Shown here in pieces: positions 50,195 to 57,932 of a stretch of 64,000 nucleotides of DNA (position 1 is the stretch's first letter; every line of letters begins with the position of its first letter). The position numbers and the translations under genes are program-made. Origin of the DNA: Acidimicrobiales bacterium (lineage in GTDB: Bacteria > Actinomycetota > Acidimicrobiia > Acidimicrobiales > Acidimicrobilacustridaceae); assembly GCA_030830565.1 (NCBI GenBank), contig JAURMR010000001.1, positions 1-64,000 on the forward strand. The letters run 5' to 3'. The notes below the pieces were generated by a model. It was not told where the DNA came from and ran no database searches. It saw nothing but the letters and a program-made list of their open reading frames with translations.

Positions 50195-51724
50195 ATGTTC
50201 GAGACTGCGACTGGGCCTGCCATCGAAACTGCAAACGCGACAGCGGGTCCATGGAGCGATGCCACAGTTTCGTTCGGGTCCGTGTCGACTGATTTTGCGT
50301 TGGCGCCCGCTGCTTCGGGGTCGGTTACCTCTGGGCTTGTTGCGTCGGGCTATGTCTCGTTCGATATCGCGTTTGCTCAGTTGGCGAATGCGGTTGCATC
50401 AATCGATACGTGTGGTGTTCCCACCGATGCCGGCGTACTGGTGGGCCTGCGGTCTCAGATCGACTTTCTCTCTGCACTGATCACCGAGGCCGAAGTTCGG
50501 TTCAATCGCAACCAACTGTGGCGCGACGAATGTGCGGGTTCGTTACGCGCATGGCTCGTCGATGCGTGTGGATTGTCGCGCCGAGAGGCAACGCATCTGG
50601 CTCGTCGGGCTGACCGGCTCGAGTCGTGGCCGGAAGTTCTCGAGGCTTGGAAGTCTGGCGCGCTGAGCGGCACACAGGTCGACGTTGTCATTGCCGCTGT
50701 ACCGGCCCGCTTCGTCACAGAGTTTGCTCAGCAGTCTCCCGAGGTCGTTCGTGTGCTGGCGCCGCTCGATGTTGCCCAAACCGAAGTCGCCATGCGTCAG
50801 TGGGTGAGGTGCGCCGAAGCAGCAGATGGTGCCGAAGACTTTTCCGAACGACCATCGGGTGTGTACCTCGATTCACTGCTCGATGGTCGTGTGGTGGTGC
50901 AGGGTCAACTGAATCGCACCGAAGCAGCCATTGTTGAAGCTGCGTTGCGAGTCTTCGATGTTCCGGATTCTGTCGACGAGAACGGCGAGTTCATCGGCGA
51001 GCCGCGCTCACTGGGTAAGCGCAATGCCGACGCGTTAGTCGAAGTGTGCAAGTTCGCACTGTCTCATCGTGAAGGCGCAGGAGAGTCGGGTCGATTTGTT
51101 CCGCACGTTTCGCTCGTGGTCGACATTGCCGAGTTGCGTGCGTCGGCTTTGAGGGGGTCGGGCGTGCGCTCAAAAGCAGGTCTCGAACGCGCGGCCGAGG
51201 CTCGTGGCTGGTCAGCTGCGGAAACTGCATGGTTCACCGACGCACTGCATCGTCACGGCGATGCGGTGACTGCTGATGGTTCCGAACTCGATGCAACTGC
51301 GCTGGCAACGCTCACCTGCGATTCGGTTGTGCAACGGGTGCTCATGGCAGGTTCCAAGATGTTGAACTTGGGTCGCGAAGTCCGAACAGCGACGGCATCG
51401 CAACGAAGAGCGATTGTCGCTCGCGACCGACATTGCCGAGCACCTGGGTGTCGAACAAAACCCAAACATTGCGATGTGCATCACATCGATCACTGGATCA
51501 ACGGTGGCCGAACCGATGTCGACCGAATGGTGTTGCTCTGCGGCACGCATCATCGGGAGTTCCATAAACCCGGTTATCGCATGGAGCTTTCTGATCAGGC
51601 CGAATTCACCGTGCACTCGCCCAAGGGGTGGAGTCGGTCAAGCGTCCCCGATCGGGTCGAGACTCAGATCTTTCCGAGGAGCTCCGGGTCTGACTTCAAA
51701 TGGGGGAGAGGGAATACGTTGTGA
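50195..51724 (+). CDS. DUF222/HNH-endonuclease (13E12 repeat family) protein
   Basis: 509 residues. A helical DUF222 domain (LRAWLVDACGLSRREATHLARRADRL) and a C-terminal HNH nuclease: RDRHCRAPGCRTKPKHCDVHHIDHW, shown by its C-x4-C pair and DVHHIDHW, then NGGRTDVDRMVLLCGTHHREFH. Such proteins are multicopy in actinobacteria and of unclear role, perhaps remnants of mobile elements. ATG 50195 is chosen over a longer frame; TACTAT lies 7 nt before it. After its TGA the frame stays open straight into the DUF1643 gene. Confidence 0.88.
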   Translation: MFETATGPAIETANATAGPWSDATVSFGSVSTDFALAPAASGSVTSGLVASGYVSFDIAFAQLANAVASIDTCGVPTDAGVLVGLRSQIDFLSALITEAEVRFNRNQLWRDECAGSLRAWLVDACGLSRREATHLARRADRLESWPEVLEAWKSGALSGTQVDVVIAAVPARFVTEFAQQSPEVVRVLAPLDVAQTEVAMRQWVRCAEAADGAEDFSERPSGVYLDSLLDGRVVVQGQLNRTEAAIVEAALRVFDVPDSVDENGEFIGEPRSLGKRNADALVEVCKFALSHREGAGESGRFVPHVSLVVDIAELRASALRGSGVRSKAGLERAAEARGWSAAETAWFTDALHRHGDAVTADGSELDATALATLTCDSVVQRVLMAGSKMLNLGREVRTATASQRRAIVARDRHCRAPGCRTKPKHCDVHHIDHWINGGRTDVDRMVLLCGTHHREFHKPGYRMELSDQAEFTVHSPKGWSRSSVPDRVETQIFPRSSGSDFKWGRGNTL

Positions 51725-51850
51725 GACATCGCCGGATCAAACATCACCGAAACTTCACGAGGAAATTGGGGCGAAGCTTCTGCGACGTTCAGTCACGATC
51801 GCGTCCACAGGTATCTGCTAACCCGCACTTGGGCGTCCTCGCTGCCAACT

Positions 51851-52246
51851 GTGAACTTCCTCATGTTGAATCCGTCGACCGCTGATGCGTTCCAACTTGA
51901 TCCCACAAATCGTCGCTGTGTGGGATTCGCACAGGCGTGGGGATATGGGTCGATGGTGACAACGAATATCTTCGCGTTTCGGTCTACGAACCCTGCGGGA
52001 CTTCGAACGACAAAAGATCCGGTTGGTCCCGAAAATGACGAGGCAATCTTGAACGCCGCCAAGAACGCCGATCTCGTCATTGCCGCGTGGGGAACCCATG
52101 GAGAGTTGCAGGACAGGGGCAATGCGGTGCGGGGCCTGTTGACGGAAGCGGGTATCGAACTGCATGTGCTTCGACTCACGAAAGCGGGACATCCCGGACA
52201 TCCGTTGTATGTATCGGGAGACACCGTGCCGACGCACTGGGGCTGA
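51851..52246 (+). CDS. DUF1643 protein with uncertain start
   Basis: 131 residues from GTG 51851. Family motifs: FLMLNPSTADA, DPTNRRCVGFAQAWGYG, NIFAFRSTNPAGL, DPVGPENDEAI and AAWGTHG. The family's N-terminal element (RY-x-L-x-R-x-W) is present just upstream in the same frame as RYLLTRTW (51809-51832), before any ATG, GTG or TTG. The true start is therefore non-standard or lost, or the HNH stop is bypassed. Function of DUF1643 is unknown. No ribosome site precedes 51851. Confidence 0.75.
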   Translation: MNFLMLNPSTADAFQLDPTNRRCVGFAQAWGYGSMVTTNIFAFRSTNPAGLRTTKDPVGPENDEAILNAAKNADLVIAAWGTHGELQDRGNAVRGLLTEAGIELHVLRLTKAGHPGHPLYVSGDTVPTHWG

Positions 52247-52285
52247 TCAGTGCCACACTCGTTCGAACCCTTTGGAGGAACCATC

Positions 52286-52732
52286 ATGACGAAGTCCCCA
52301 CTCAAACGAGCATCGATCGCACTCGTCGCGGTTGTTGCAGTCGTTTCGCTCGCAGCGGGTTGTTCCTCCTCGAGTTCAAAATCCTCCGAGGCGAAGTACT
52401 GCGAGTCATGGCAGAAGGTCGTCGATTCTTTCAACACGTTGAACGGCATCTCCATTACGCCGAGCGGTGTGAGTGGACTCGATACCGCTGTGAAAGGCAT
52501 CAGTGCAGCAGCGAAGGATCTCGCATCGTCGGCGGACTCGCTGCTGAAGCCCAAGGTGGAGGGGTTGCAAGATGCGCTCACCACATTGGGCGACACGTTG
52601 CAGTCCCCGCAGATTTCCACCGACTATCTCGACAAGTTGCAGTCAGAAAGTCAGAGCGTCAAGGACGCGTGGAACGATCTCGTGACGACAGCAAAAACGA
52701 GTTGCCCAGACGTGAAGGCCTCGTCGGTCTGA
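52286..52732 (+). CDS. Small lipoprotein, unknown
   Basis: 148 residues. Signal KSPLKRAS, hydrophobic core, lipobox LAAGC with Cys26, then a Ser-rich linker and an all-helical domain (AKYCESWQKVVDSFNTLNG, VKGISAAAKDLASSADSLL) with Cys near both ends (CESWQ, TSCPD) that may pair. TTTGGAGGAACCATC precedes ATG 52286. Surface-anchored; similar small helical lipoproteins are common in actinobacteria and unassigned. Confidence 0.82.
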   Translation: MTKSPLKRASIALVAVVAVVSLAAGCSSSSSKSSEAKYCESWQKVVDSFNTLNGISITPSGVSGLDTAVKGISAAAKDLASSADSLLKPKVEGLQDALTTLGDTLQSPQISTDYLDKLQSESQSVKDAWNDLVTTAKTSCPDVKASSV

Positions 52733-52761
52733 GTTGACCCGATTGCGACTTCAACACCTGA

Positions 52762-53586
52762 TTAACGAATCGTCAGCTGTCCGCCGTCGACATTGATGGC
52801 CTGGCCGGTAATCCACGAACCCTGATCGCTGCACAAATACACGCACATGTTGGCGATGTCCTCGCCGGTGCCGTGGCGACGCATGGGGATGATGTGGCGC
52901 AGGCGTTCCCAGTTCTCACCGCGGTCGATGTCATCGAGTCGGCTGGTGTCGACGATGCCGGGGCAGATGGCATTCACTCGAATGCCGTTCGGTCCGAGTT
53001 CGGCGGCCATAGCGGCGCCGAGTGCATGGATGGCTGCTTTGCTTGCGGAATACGCCGCCGTGCCAGGGCCGGCAATCTTTCCGCCAACACTTGAAATGTT
53101 GACGATGCAGCCGGGTTGTTCAAGAGCAAGCCAATGGCGGGCGGCAGCACGACTCAACAAGAACGTGCCATTGAGATTCACGTCAATGACTTTGCGCCAT
53201 TCGGCGGGATCAAGGTCGACGACATTGAATCGGTCTGGTCCACGGGCGGCGCCAGCGTTATTCACGACGATGTCGAGGCGACCGAACTCTGCAATCGTCT
53301 GAGCAACGAGCGCATCGACAGCGTCAGCATCGGCAATGTCGCTGACAACTGGAACGCAACGCTGGCCAAGCGCACGGATTTCATCGGCAACCGATTCGAT
53401 ATCGCGCCAACCGGCGGCTTGCTCATCGGCGGGATAGTCGGCCGGAGCACGACCCGTTCCGGTGATCACGACATCGCAACCGGCGCGCGCAAACTCGACG
53501 GCAATGGGTCGGCCGATCGAACGCATGCGTCCTGCGCCAGTGACGATCGCAACCTTGCTGGCGAGTCCCGTGAGTTCGAATGTCAT
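52762..53586 (-). CDS. Short-chain dehydrogenase/reductase with long glycine loop
   Basis: 274 residues. The cofactor motif is stretched (TGAGRMRSIGRP), as in a subset of SDRs and FabI-like proteins; NNAGAARG, active-site Ser in NISSVGG and YSASK follow, and the end TGQAINVDGGQLTIR is standard. Substrate unknown. It precedes the crotonase-like gene by neither operon nor overlap: that gene lies 20 bp upstream on the same strand, so the two are co-transcribed. Confidence 0.9.
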   Translation of the reverse strand: MTFELTGLASKVAIVTGAGRMRSIGRPIAVEFARAGCDVVITGTGRAPADYPADEQAAGWRDIESVADEIRALGQRCVPVVSDIADADAVDALVAQTIAEFGRLDIVVNNAGAARGPDRFNVVDLDPAEWRKVIDVNLNGTFLLSRAAARHWLALEQPGCIVNISSVGGKIAGPGTAAYSASKAAIHALGAAMAAELGPNGIRVNAICPGIVDTSRLDDIDRGENWERLRHIIPMRRHGTGEDIANMCVYLCSDQGSWITGQAINVDGGQLTIR

Positions 53587-53605
53587 CGTCGCGACGTATG
53601 TCGAC

Positions 53606-54415
53606 TCAGCGGATCGTCGGCGTCACACGAACGCCGCTCTTGAAGAAGGCCTGGCCTTCAGCCAGTGCTTCGGGGCGGTTGCCGATTTCCACCAAGTGGT
53701 TGGCGGTTGCGATGGCCTGCGTGCGAGGCATATTGCGACGAGCCCAAAGCGCGCGCATCGTGCCTTGCACGGCGATCTGCGGAAGTGATGCGAGCTTCGA
53801 CGCAATTTCCATCGTGTGGTCGAGTAGTTGATCGCCAGGAACGACTTCGCTCACCATTCCCCAACCGTGTGCGGTTTGGGCGGAGATTCGTTCGTAGTTG
53901 CCCATGAGCGACATGCGTACGAGTTCGCCCCACGGCATTTGGTCGAACATGAACATGGGCTCGAAACAAGCGGCCATTCCGTAGGTGGTGTGCGGATCGA
54001 AGAAGGTTGCGTGTTCGGCGGCGATGATGAACTCGCTTTCGCCGAGTGCATAGAACGCGCCGCCGCCGCACATGCCGTTCACCGCAGTGATCACCGGCTT
54101 CCACAGGTCGGCCTGTTTCGGGCCGAGCTTCAACATTGGATCGTCCATCATGAACGGTGAATCAGGCTGACGGTTGTCCATCGCGAAGTCGCGGTCAATG
54201 CCTGTGCAGAACGCTTTGTCGCCAGCGCCGGTGAGAACAACAACCTTGACGGTGTCGTCGTAACGAATCTCTTTGTAGAGATGCTCAAGTTCCGTGACGA
54301 GCGCAAGGTCGCAAGAGTTGTACTTATCGGGCCGGTTCAGCGTGATGACGCCAACACCATCGGTGACGTCGAACAGCACTGCGGTGAGACCTTCTGAAAG
54401 CGGGTGGGAAGCCAT
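53606..54415 (-). CDS. Enoyl-CoA hydratase/isomerase family protein
   Basis: 269 residues, crotonase fold. FDVTDGVGVITLNRPDKYN, oxyanion segment KAFCTGIDRDF, and AVNGMCGGGAFYALGESEF are visible; the catalytic Glu region reads FFDPHTTYGMAACFEP, with no clear Glu pair, so the reaction may differ from simple hydration. ATG 54415 is chosen over an upstream TTG, with TAGGTT 7 nt before it (leaderless type). It is followed by the SDR. Confidence 0.86.
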   Translation of the reverse strand: MASHPLSEGLTAVLFDVTDGVGVITLNRPDKYNSCDLALVTELEHLYKEIRYDDTVKVVVLTGAGDKAFCTGIDRDFAMDNRQPDSPFMMDDPMLKLGPKQADLWKPVITAVNGMCGGGAFYALGESEFIIAAEHATFFDPHTTYGMAACFEPMFMFDQMPWGELVRMSLMGNYERISAQTAHGWGMVSEVVPGDQLLDHTMEIASKLASLPQIAVQGTMRALWARRNMPRTQAIATANHLVEIGNRPEALAEGQAFFKSGVRVTPTIR

Positions 54416-54477
54416 GGGGGGCAACCTACCAACGCTCGGGGTTCGGCCTGAGATCTGCCGTGAGTCTGCTTAGAAAC

Positions 54478-56244
54478 TCAACCCGTGAACTTGGGCACCA
54501 GGACGGCTTCCTGCACTTCGTAGGCACCGATATCGATGATGTCGACGACTCGGGGCAGGCCGCGCTGGTCGGTAGCGGGCGGCGGAGTGAAGTCAGGCCA
54601 GCCTGCGTTCCACGCCGCGCTACCGATCGACAGCGGCACGACTGAGACGGTGTCGCTCACGCTCTCAACCGGAAGCAGTCCAGGGTCAACGCCGAACTGG
54701 GTGCCATAACCAGCGAAGACTGCAGCGTTCGGCCTCTCGATGAGTGAGAACAATGAGAATGCCGGGGCGGCGACATCCTCACCGCCGTTGTCGGCAGCCA
54801 AAACGTGTGTGAGTACGAGTTCAACCAGATTCGCTTCGGGGGTTTGCGGTGAGAGCGAACTCGCGCAGACGGAAACTGACGAAGCAGTCGATACTGTGCC
54901 GCATCCGGCGGTGTAGGTCAGAGCAAAGACCCCTTCTGCGGAATTGCCACTGATTGTCGTGTTCGAAATGTTGACGTTCGAATCGTTCGGCACATTGATC
55001 ATTGGATCAATCCCGGCTGTGGATACGGGTGTCATCCGAGATCCGGAACTGAGGGTCATGCCTGTGCCGGTGTTGTTGGAAATGGTCGAGTTAGAAATTT
55101 CCGCCGATCCGAACAGCAAGAGGCCTCCAACGCCGGAGTAGAGACTCGATGGGTCGGGCGGGTCGGTGGCGACATTGCCTGTGACGGTGACTCGATCAAG
55201 CGATGTGTTGAAATCCTCCATAAATCCAGCGATGAATGCGCCGCCTACCAAGGCTGACGTGTTGTCGGAAATTCGAGTGTTGGTGACACTGACCGTGCCG
55301 GCGTTTGGCCCGCCGATCGAAGCGACGTATGCGCCCCCAATGATTCCCTCCGGTGCCTGGTTTCCTGAGACGACTGAGTCGGAGATCGCAACGTTTGACC
55401 CTCCTGCAACAAGGCCGCCACCTATTTCGGTGGCGTTGTTGTTTGAAACGGTGAGCGCGGTGAGGGTGAGCGACTCTCTTGCGACCGCAAAAATCCCCGC
55501 CCCTACATCGGCCTGATTTTCGCTGAATTTTGAATTTATGACGGTGATGTTGTCGGCGGTAATCCATGCGCCTCCGCCTCCAAGTGGTTCACCGTCTGGC
55601 CCACCGCCGGGCGTGCTCACTACGACATTGTTTGTCATCACCGAGTTTGTAATGACGACGTCGCCGGTTCCTGGCTCATTGTTGACTCCGAGACCGCCGC
55701 CGAACGCTTGAGCTGAAGTCGGTTTCGCCTGATTATTCGTGAGCGTGACGTCGTCGAGAGTCAAAGCGGTATCGGTAACTGCGATAGCGCCGCCGCTTGA
55801 TTCGCCAGTCCATCTTGTATCGCTGCCGTCAATTGTGAGGCCGCTAATGGTGACGCCGCCGCTTCCACCAGTTGCGATCGTGAACGCGTGATAGAGCGTG
55901 TTGCCCGAAATCGTGAGTGCTGCTGAACCTGGTCCACGAATGGTGAGGCTGTCGGTGATGTCAGGAAGATCATTGATGAGGTTGATCATCCCCGTTACGT
56001 CGGGAGCGAATTCGATGGTGTCGGCGCCAGGTGATGCGTTGGCCTCGACGATCGCCAAAGCAAGCGAGCCGATTCCGGTGTTATTCGTGTTGGCAACGGT
56101 GAAGGTTGATGCTCCGGCGGGGGAGGCGAGGAGCACGGCGCCGAGCACTCCGGCACCACCGCCAAGAGCCAGCATCGAGCCGCTTGTCAGAAGGGCAGTT
56201 GCCGACCGAGGCGTGATTCGGGGTTTAACAACGTTTTGAGTCAT
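54478..56244 (-). CDS. Secreted right-handed beta-helix protein with C-terminal PKFTG
   Basis: 588 residues. Long signal peptide (MTQNVVKPRITPRSATALLT, hydrophobic Ala/Gly/Leu core, cleavage after PAGAS or nearby). Many parallel beta-helix turns of the type ITNSVMTNN, ISDSVVSGNQA, ITNTRISDNTS-like repeats. A choice-of-anchor-Q-like end follows (DQRGLPRVVDIIDIGAYE), and the chain stops at VLVPKFTG. Choice-of-anchor domains normally precede a surface-sorting tail, so PKFTG may be one. No lipobox and no LPXTG. Monocistronic on the minus strand, divergent from fadD3. Confidence 0.87.
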   Translation of the reverse strand: MTQNVVKPRITPRSATALLTSGSMLALGGGAGVLGAVLLASPAGASTFTVANTNNTGIGSLALAIVEANASPGADTIEFAPDVTGMINLINDLPDITDSLTIRGPGSAALTISGNTLYHAFTIATGGSGGVTISGLTIDGSDTRWTGESSGGAIAVTDTALTLDDVTLTNNQAKPTSAQAFGGGLGVNNEPGTGDVVITNSVMTNNVVVSTPGGGPDGEPLGGGGAWITADNITVINSKFSENQADVGAGIFAVARESLTLTALTVSNNNATEIGGGLVAGGSNVAISDSVVSGNQAPEGIIGGAYVASIGGPNAGTVSVTNTRISDNTSALVGGAFIAGFMEDFNTSLDRVTVTGNVATDPPDPSSLYSGVGGLLLFGSAEISNSTISNNTGTGMTLSSGSRMTPVSTAGIDPMINVPNDSNVNISNTTISGNSAEGVFALTYTAGCGTVSTASSVSVCASSLSPQTPEANLVELVLTHVLAADNGGEDVAAPAFSLFSLIERPNAAVFAGYGTQFGVDPGLLPVESVSDTVSVVPLSIGSAAWNAGWPDFTPPPATDQRGLPRVVDIIDIGAYEVQEAVLVPKFTG

Positions 56245-56268
56245 TCGCCAAGATACCCGACCTCCGGT

Positions 56269-56285
56269 TCTGACACTCCGTCAGA
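56269..56285. promoter_or_regulatory. Palindrome upstream of fadD3
   Basis: TCTGACACTCCGTCAGA: 6-bp arms around a 5-nt spacer, between the divergent beta-helix gene and fadD3 and 20 bp upstream of a TAGTGT -10-like box. Position and shape suit a repressor site. A TetR gene is the fourth gene of the fadD3 operon and is one candidate for the protein that binds here. Confidence 0.5.
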
Positions 56286-56319
56286 TGGGTGGGGACGGGA
56301 ATCGCTAGTGTCATGCCCC

Positions 56320-57927
56320 ATGCGAGCAGATGAGAACTGGGGAACCATTGGCCGGCTGATACTGGCGTCGGGGGACCGATTCCCGAAAGTCGAGGCATTG
56401 GTCGATGGCGAGCTCCGGCTGACCTTCCCGGCGTTGCGGGATCGCATCATCGATTCGGCCCGGGCCCATATTGCCGCTGGGGTCGAGAAGGGCGACAAGG
56501 TCGCCATTTGGGCGCCGAATATTGCCGAGTGGGTCATTTCGGGCCTTGGCGCCGTGATGGCTGGAGCGGTGCTGGTGCCGTTGAACACCAGATATAAGGG
56601 AATGGAAGCCGCCGACATCATTCGTCGTTCGGGCGCCAAAGTCCTGCTGTGCGTCAACGGTTTCCTCGGCAACGACTACGTCGGCATGTTGGCGGGCACA
56701 GGTATTGAAGAGAACTGTCGCATTGTCGTCATTAAGGGCGATGCTCCTGAAGGCACGACCTCATGGCAGGACTATCTCAATGCGGGCGCCGGGGTGCCCG
56801 TTGAATCGGTTGATGCTCGTGTGAACGAAACCAGCCCCGATGATCTGTGCGATCTCGTGTTCACCTCGGGAACCACGGGTAAGCCCAAGGGCGTCATGGT
56901 CACGCATGCACAAACGCTTCGAGTGTTTGAAGTCTGGGCCGATGTCGTTGGCCTTGCCGAAGGCGACCGCTACCTCATTGTGAATCCGTTCTTCCACACC
57001 TTTGGTTACAAGTCCGGCATCATCGCCAGTTTCCTCAAGGGCGCAACGATGATTCCCGAGCCCGTGTTCGATGTGCAGAAGGTGTTGGCTCGCATTGCTG
57101 CCGAAAAGGTGTCGATGTTGCCTGGGCCGCCCACATTGTTCCTTTCGATACTCAACGACCCGAACCGCGATTCCTTTGATCTTTCTTCGCTTCGTGTTGC
57201 CGTTACTGGTGCCGCGGCAATTCCAGTGTCGATGATTGAACGCATGCGTGACGAGCTCACCTTCAAGAACATCATCACTGCCTACGGGCTTACTGAAGCG
57301 ACCGGCACAGTCACCATGTGCCGTCCCGAAGACGATCCGGAAACGATTGCGCTCACGTCGGGCCGTGCCATTCCCGACACCGAAGTTCGCATCGTCGACG
57401 AGAACAACAATGAACTTTCGCGCGGCGAAGCTGGCGAAATCGTTTGTCGCGGTTACAACGTGATGCTCGGTTATCTCGATAATCCCGAAGCCACTGCTGA
57501 AACGATTGATGCTGACGGTTGGCTGCATACCGGCGATGTCGGAATCATGGATGACCGTGGCTATGTGCGCATTACTGATCGCACCAAGGACATGTTCATT
57601 GTCGGTGGTTTCAATGCCTATCCGGCCGAGATCGAAAACCTGCTGATGGCCTATGAAGGCATCGCTCAGGTAGCGGTTGTTGGTGTGCCCGACGAACGCA
57701 TGGGCGAAGTCGGTATGGCATTTGTTGTTCCTCGCGATGGGGTCACGATCGATGTTGCGGCGCTGAGCACCTGGGCCCGTGAAGCGATGGCGAACTTCAA
57801 GGTTCCGCGTCATTTCCGCATTGTTGAGGTGCTTCCCACCAATGCCAGTGGCAAGGTCGTGAAGGTTGAACTTCGCGAGATGGGTCGCGCTGAAATGGCA
57901 AAGCTCGAATCAGGCAACGGAGCCTGA
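56320..57927 (+). CDS. fadD3: FadD3, HIP-CoA synthetase
   Basis: 535 residues, ANL superfamily. ATP-binding FTSGTTGKPKGVMVTH, YLIVNPFFHTFGYKSGI, MLPGPPTLF, AYGLTEATGTVTMCRPEDD, GWLHTGDVG, and a C-terminal catalytic Lys in NASGKVVK. AFHTFGYK- and MCRPEDD-type stretches match mycobacterial FadD3 (Rv3561), which activates HIP, the remaining two-ring sterol acid, to its CoA thioester. ATG 56320, with TAGTGT 8 nt before it, is chosen over a longer frame overlapping the divergent gene. First gene of a five-gene operon. Confidence 0.85.
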   Translation: MRADENWGTIGRLILASGDRFPKVEALVDGELRLTFPALRDRIIDSARAHIAAGVEKGDKVAIWAPNIAEWVISGLGAVMAGAVLVPLNTRYKGMEAADIIRRSGAKVLLCVNGFLGNDYVGMLAGTGIEENCRIVVIKGDAPEGTTSWQDYLNAGAGVPVESVDARVNETSPDDLCDLVFTSGTTGKPKGVMVTHAQTLRVFEVWADVVGLAEGDRYLIVNPFFHTFGYKSGIIASFLKGATMIPEPVFDVQKVLARIAAEKVSMLPGPPTLFLSILNDPNRDSFDLSSLRVAVTGAAAIPVSMIERMRDELTFKNIITAYGLTEATGTVTMCRPEDDPETIALTSGRAIPDTEVRIVDENNNELSRGEAGEIVCRGYNVMLGYLDNPEATAETIDADGWLHTGDVGIMDDRGYVRITDRTKDMFIVGGFNAYPAEIENLLMAYEGIAQVAVVGVPDERMGEVGMAFVVPRDGVTIDVAALSTWAREAMANFKVPRHFRIVEVLPTNASGKVVKVELREMGRAEMAKLESGNGA

Positions 57928-57932
57928 CAGCC

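Noticed and set aside
50195-52246. A single HNH-DUF1643 readthrough protein as the default annotation
   Set aside because: The frame permits it, but a TGA must be decoded and there is no SECIS-like or other readthrough evidence. Kept as a finding, not as a feature.
56761-57813. 350-codon open frame antisense to fadD3
   Set aside because: Composition is rich in His, Arg and Asn with no motif, and it lies wholly within a well-supported ligase gene. It is a by-product of codon bias.
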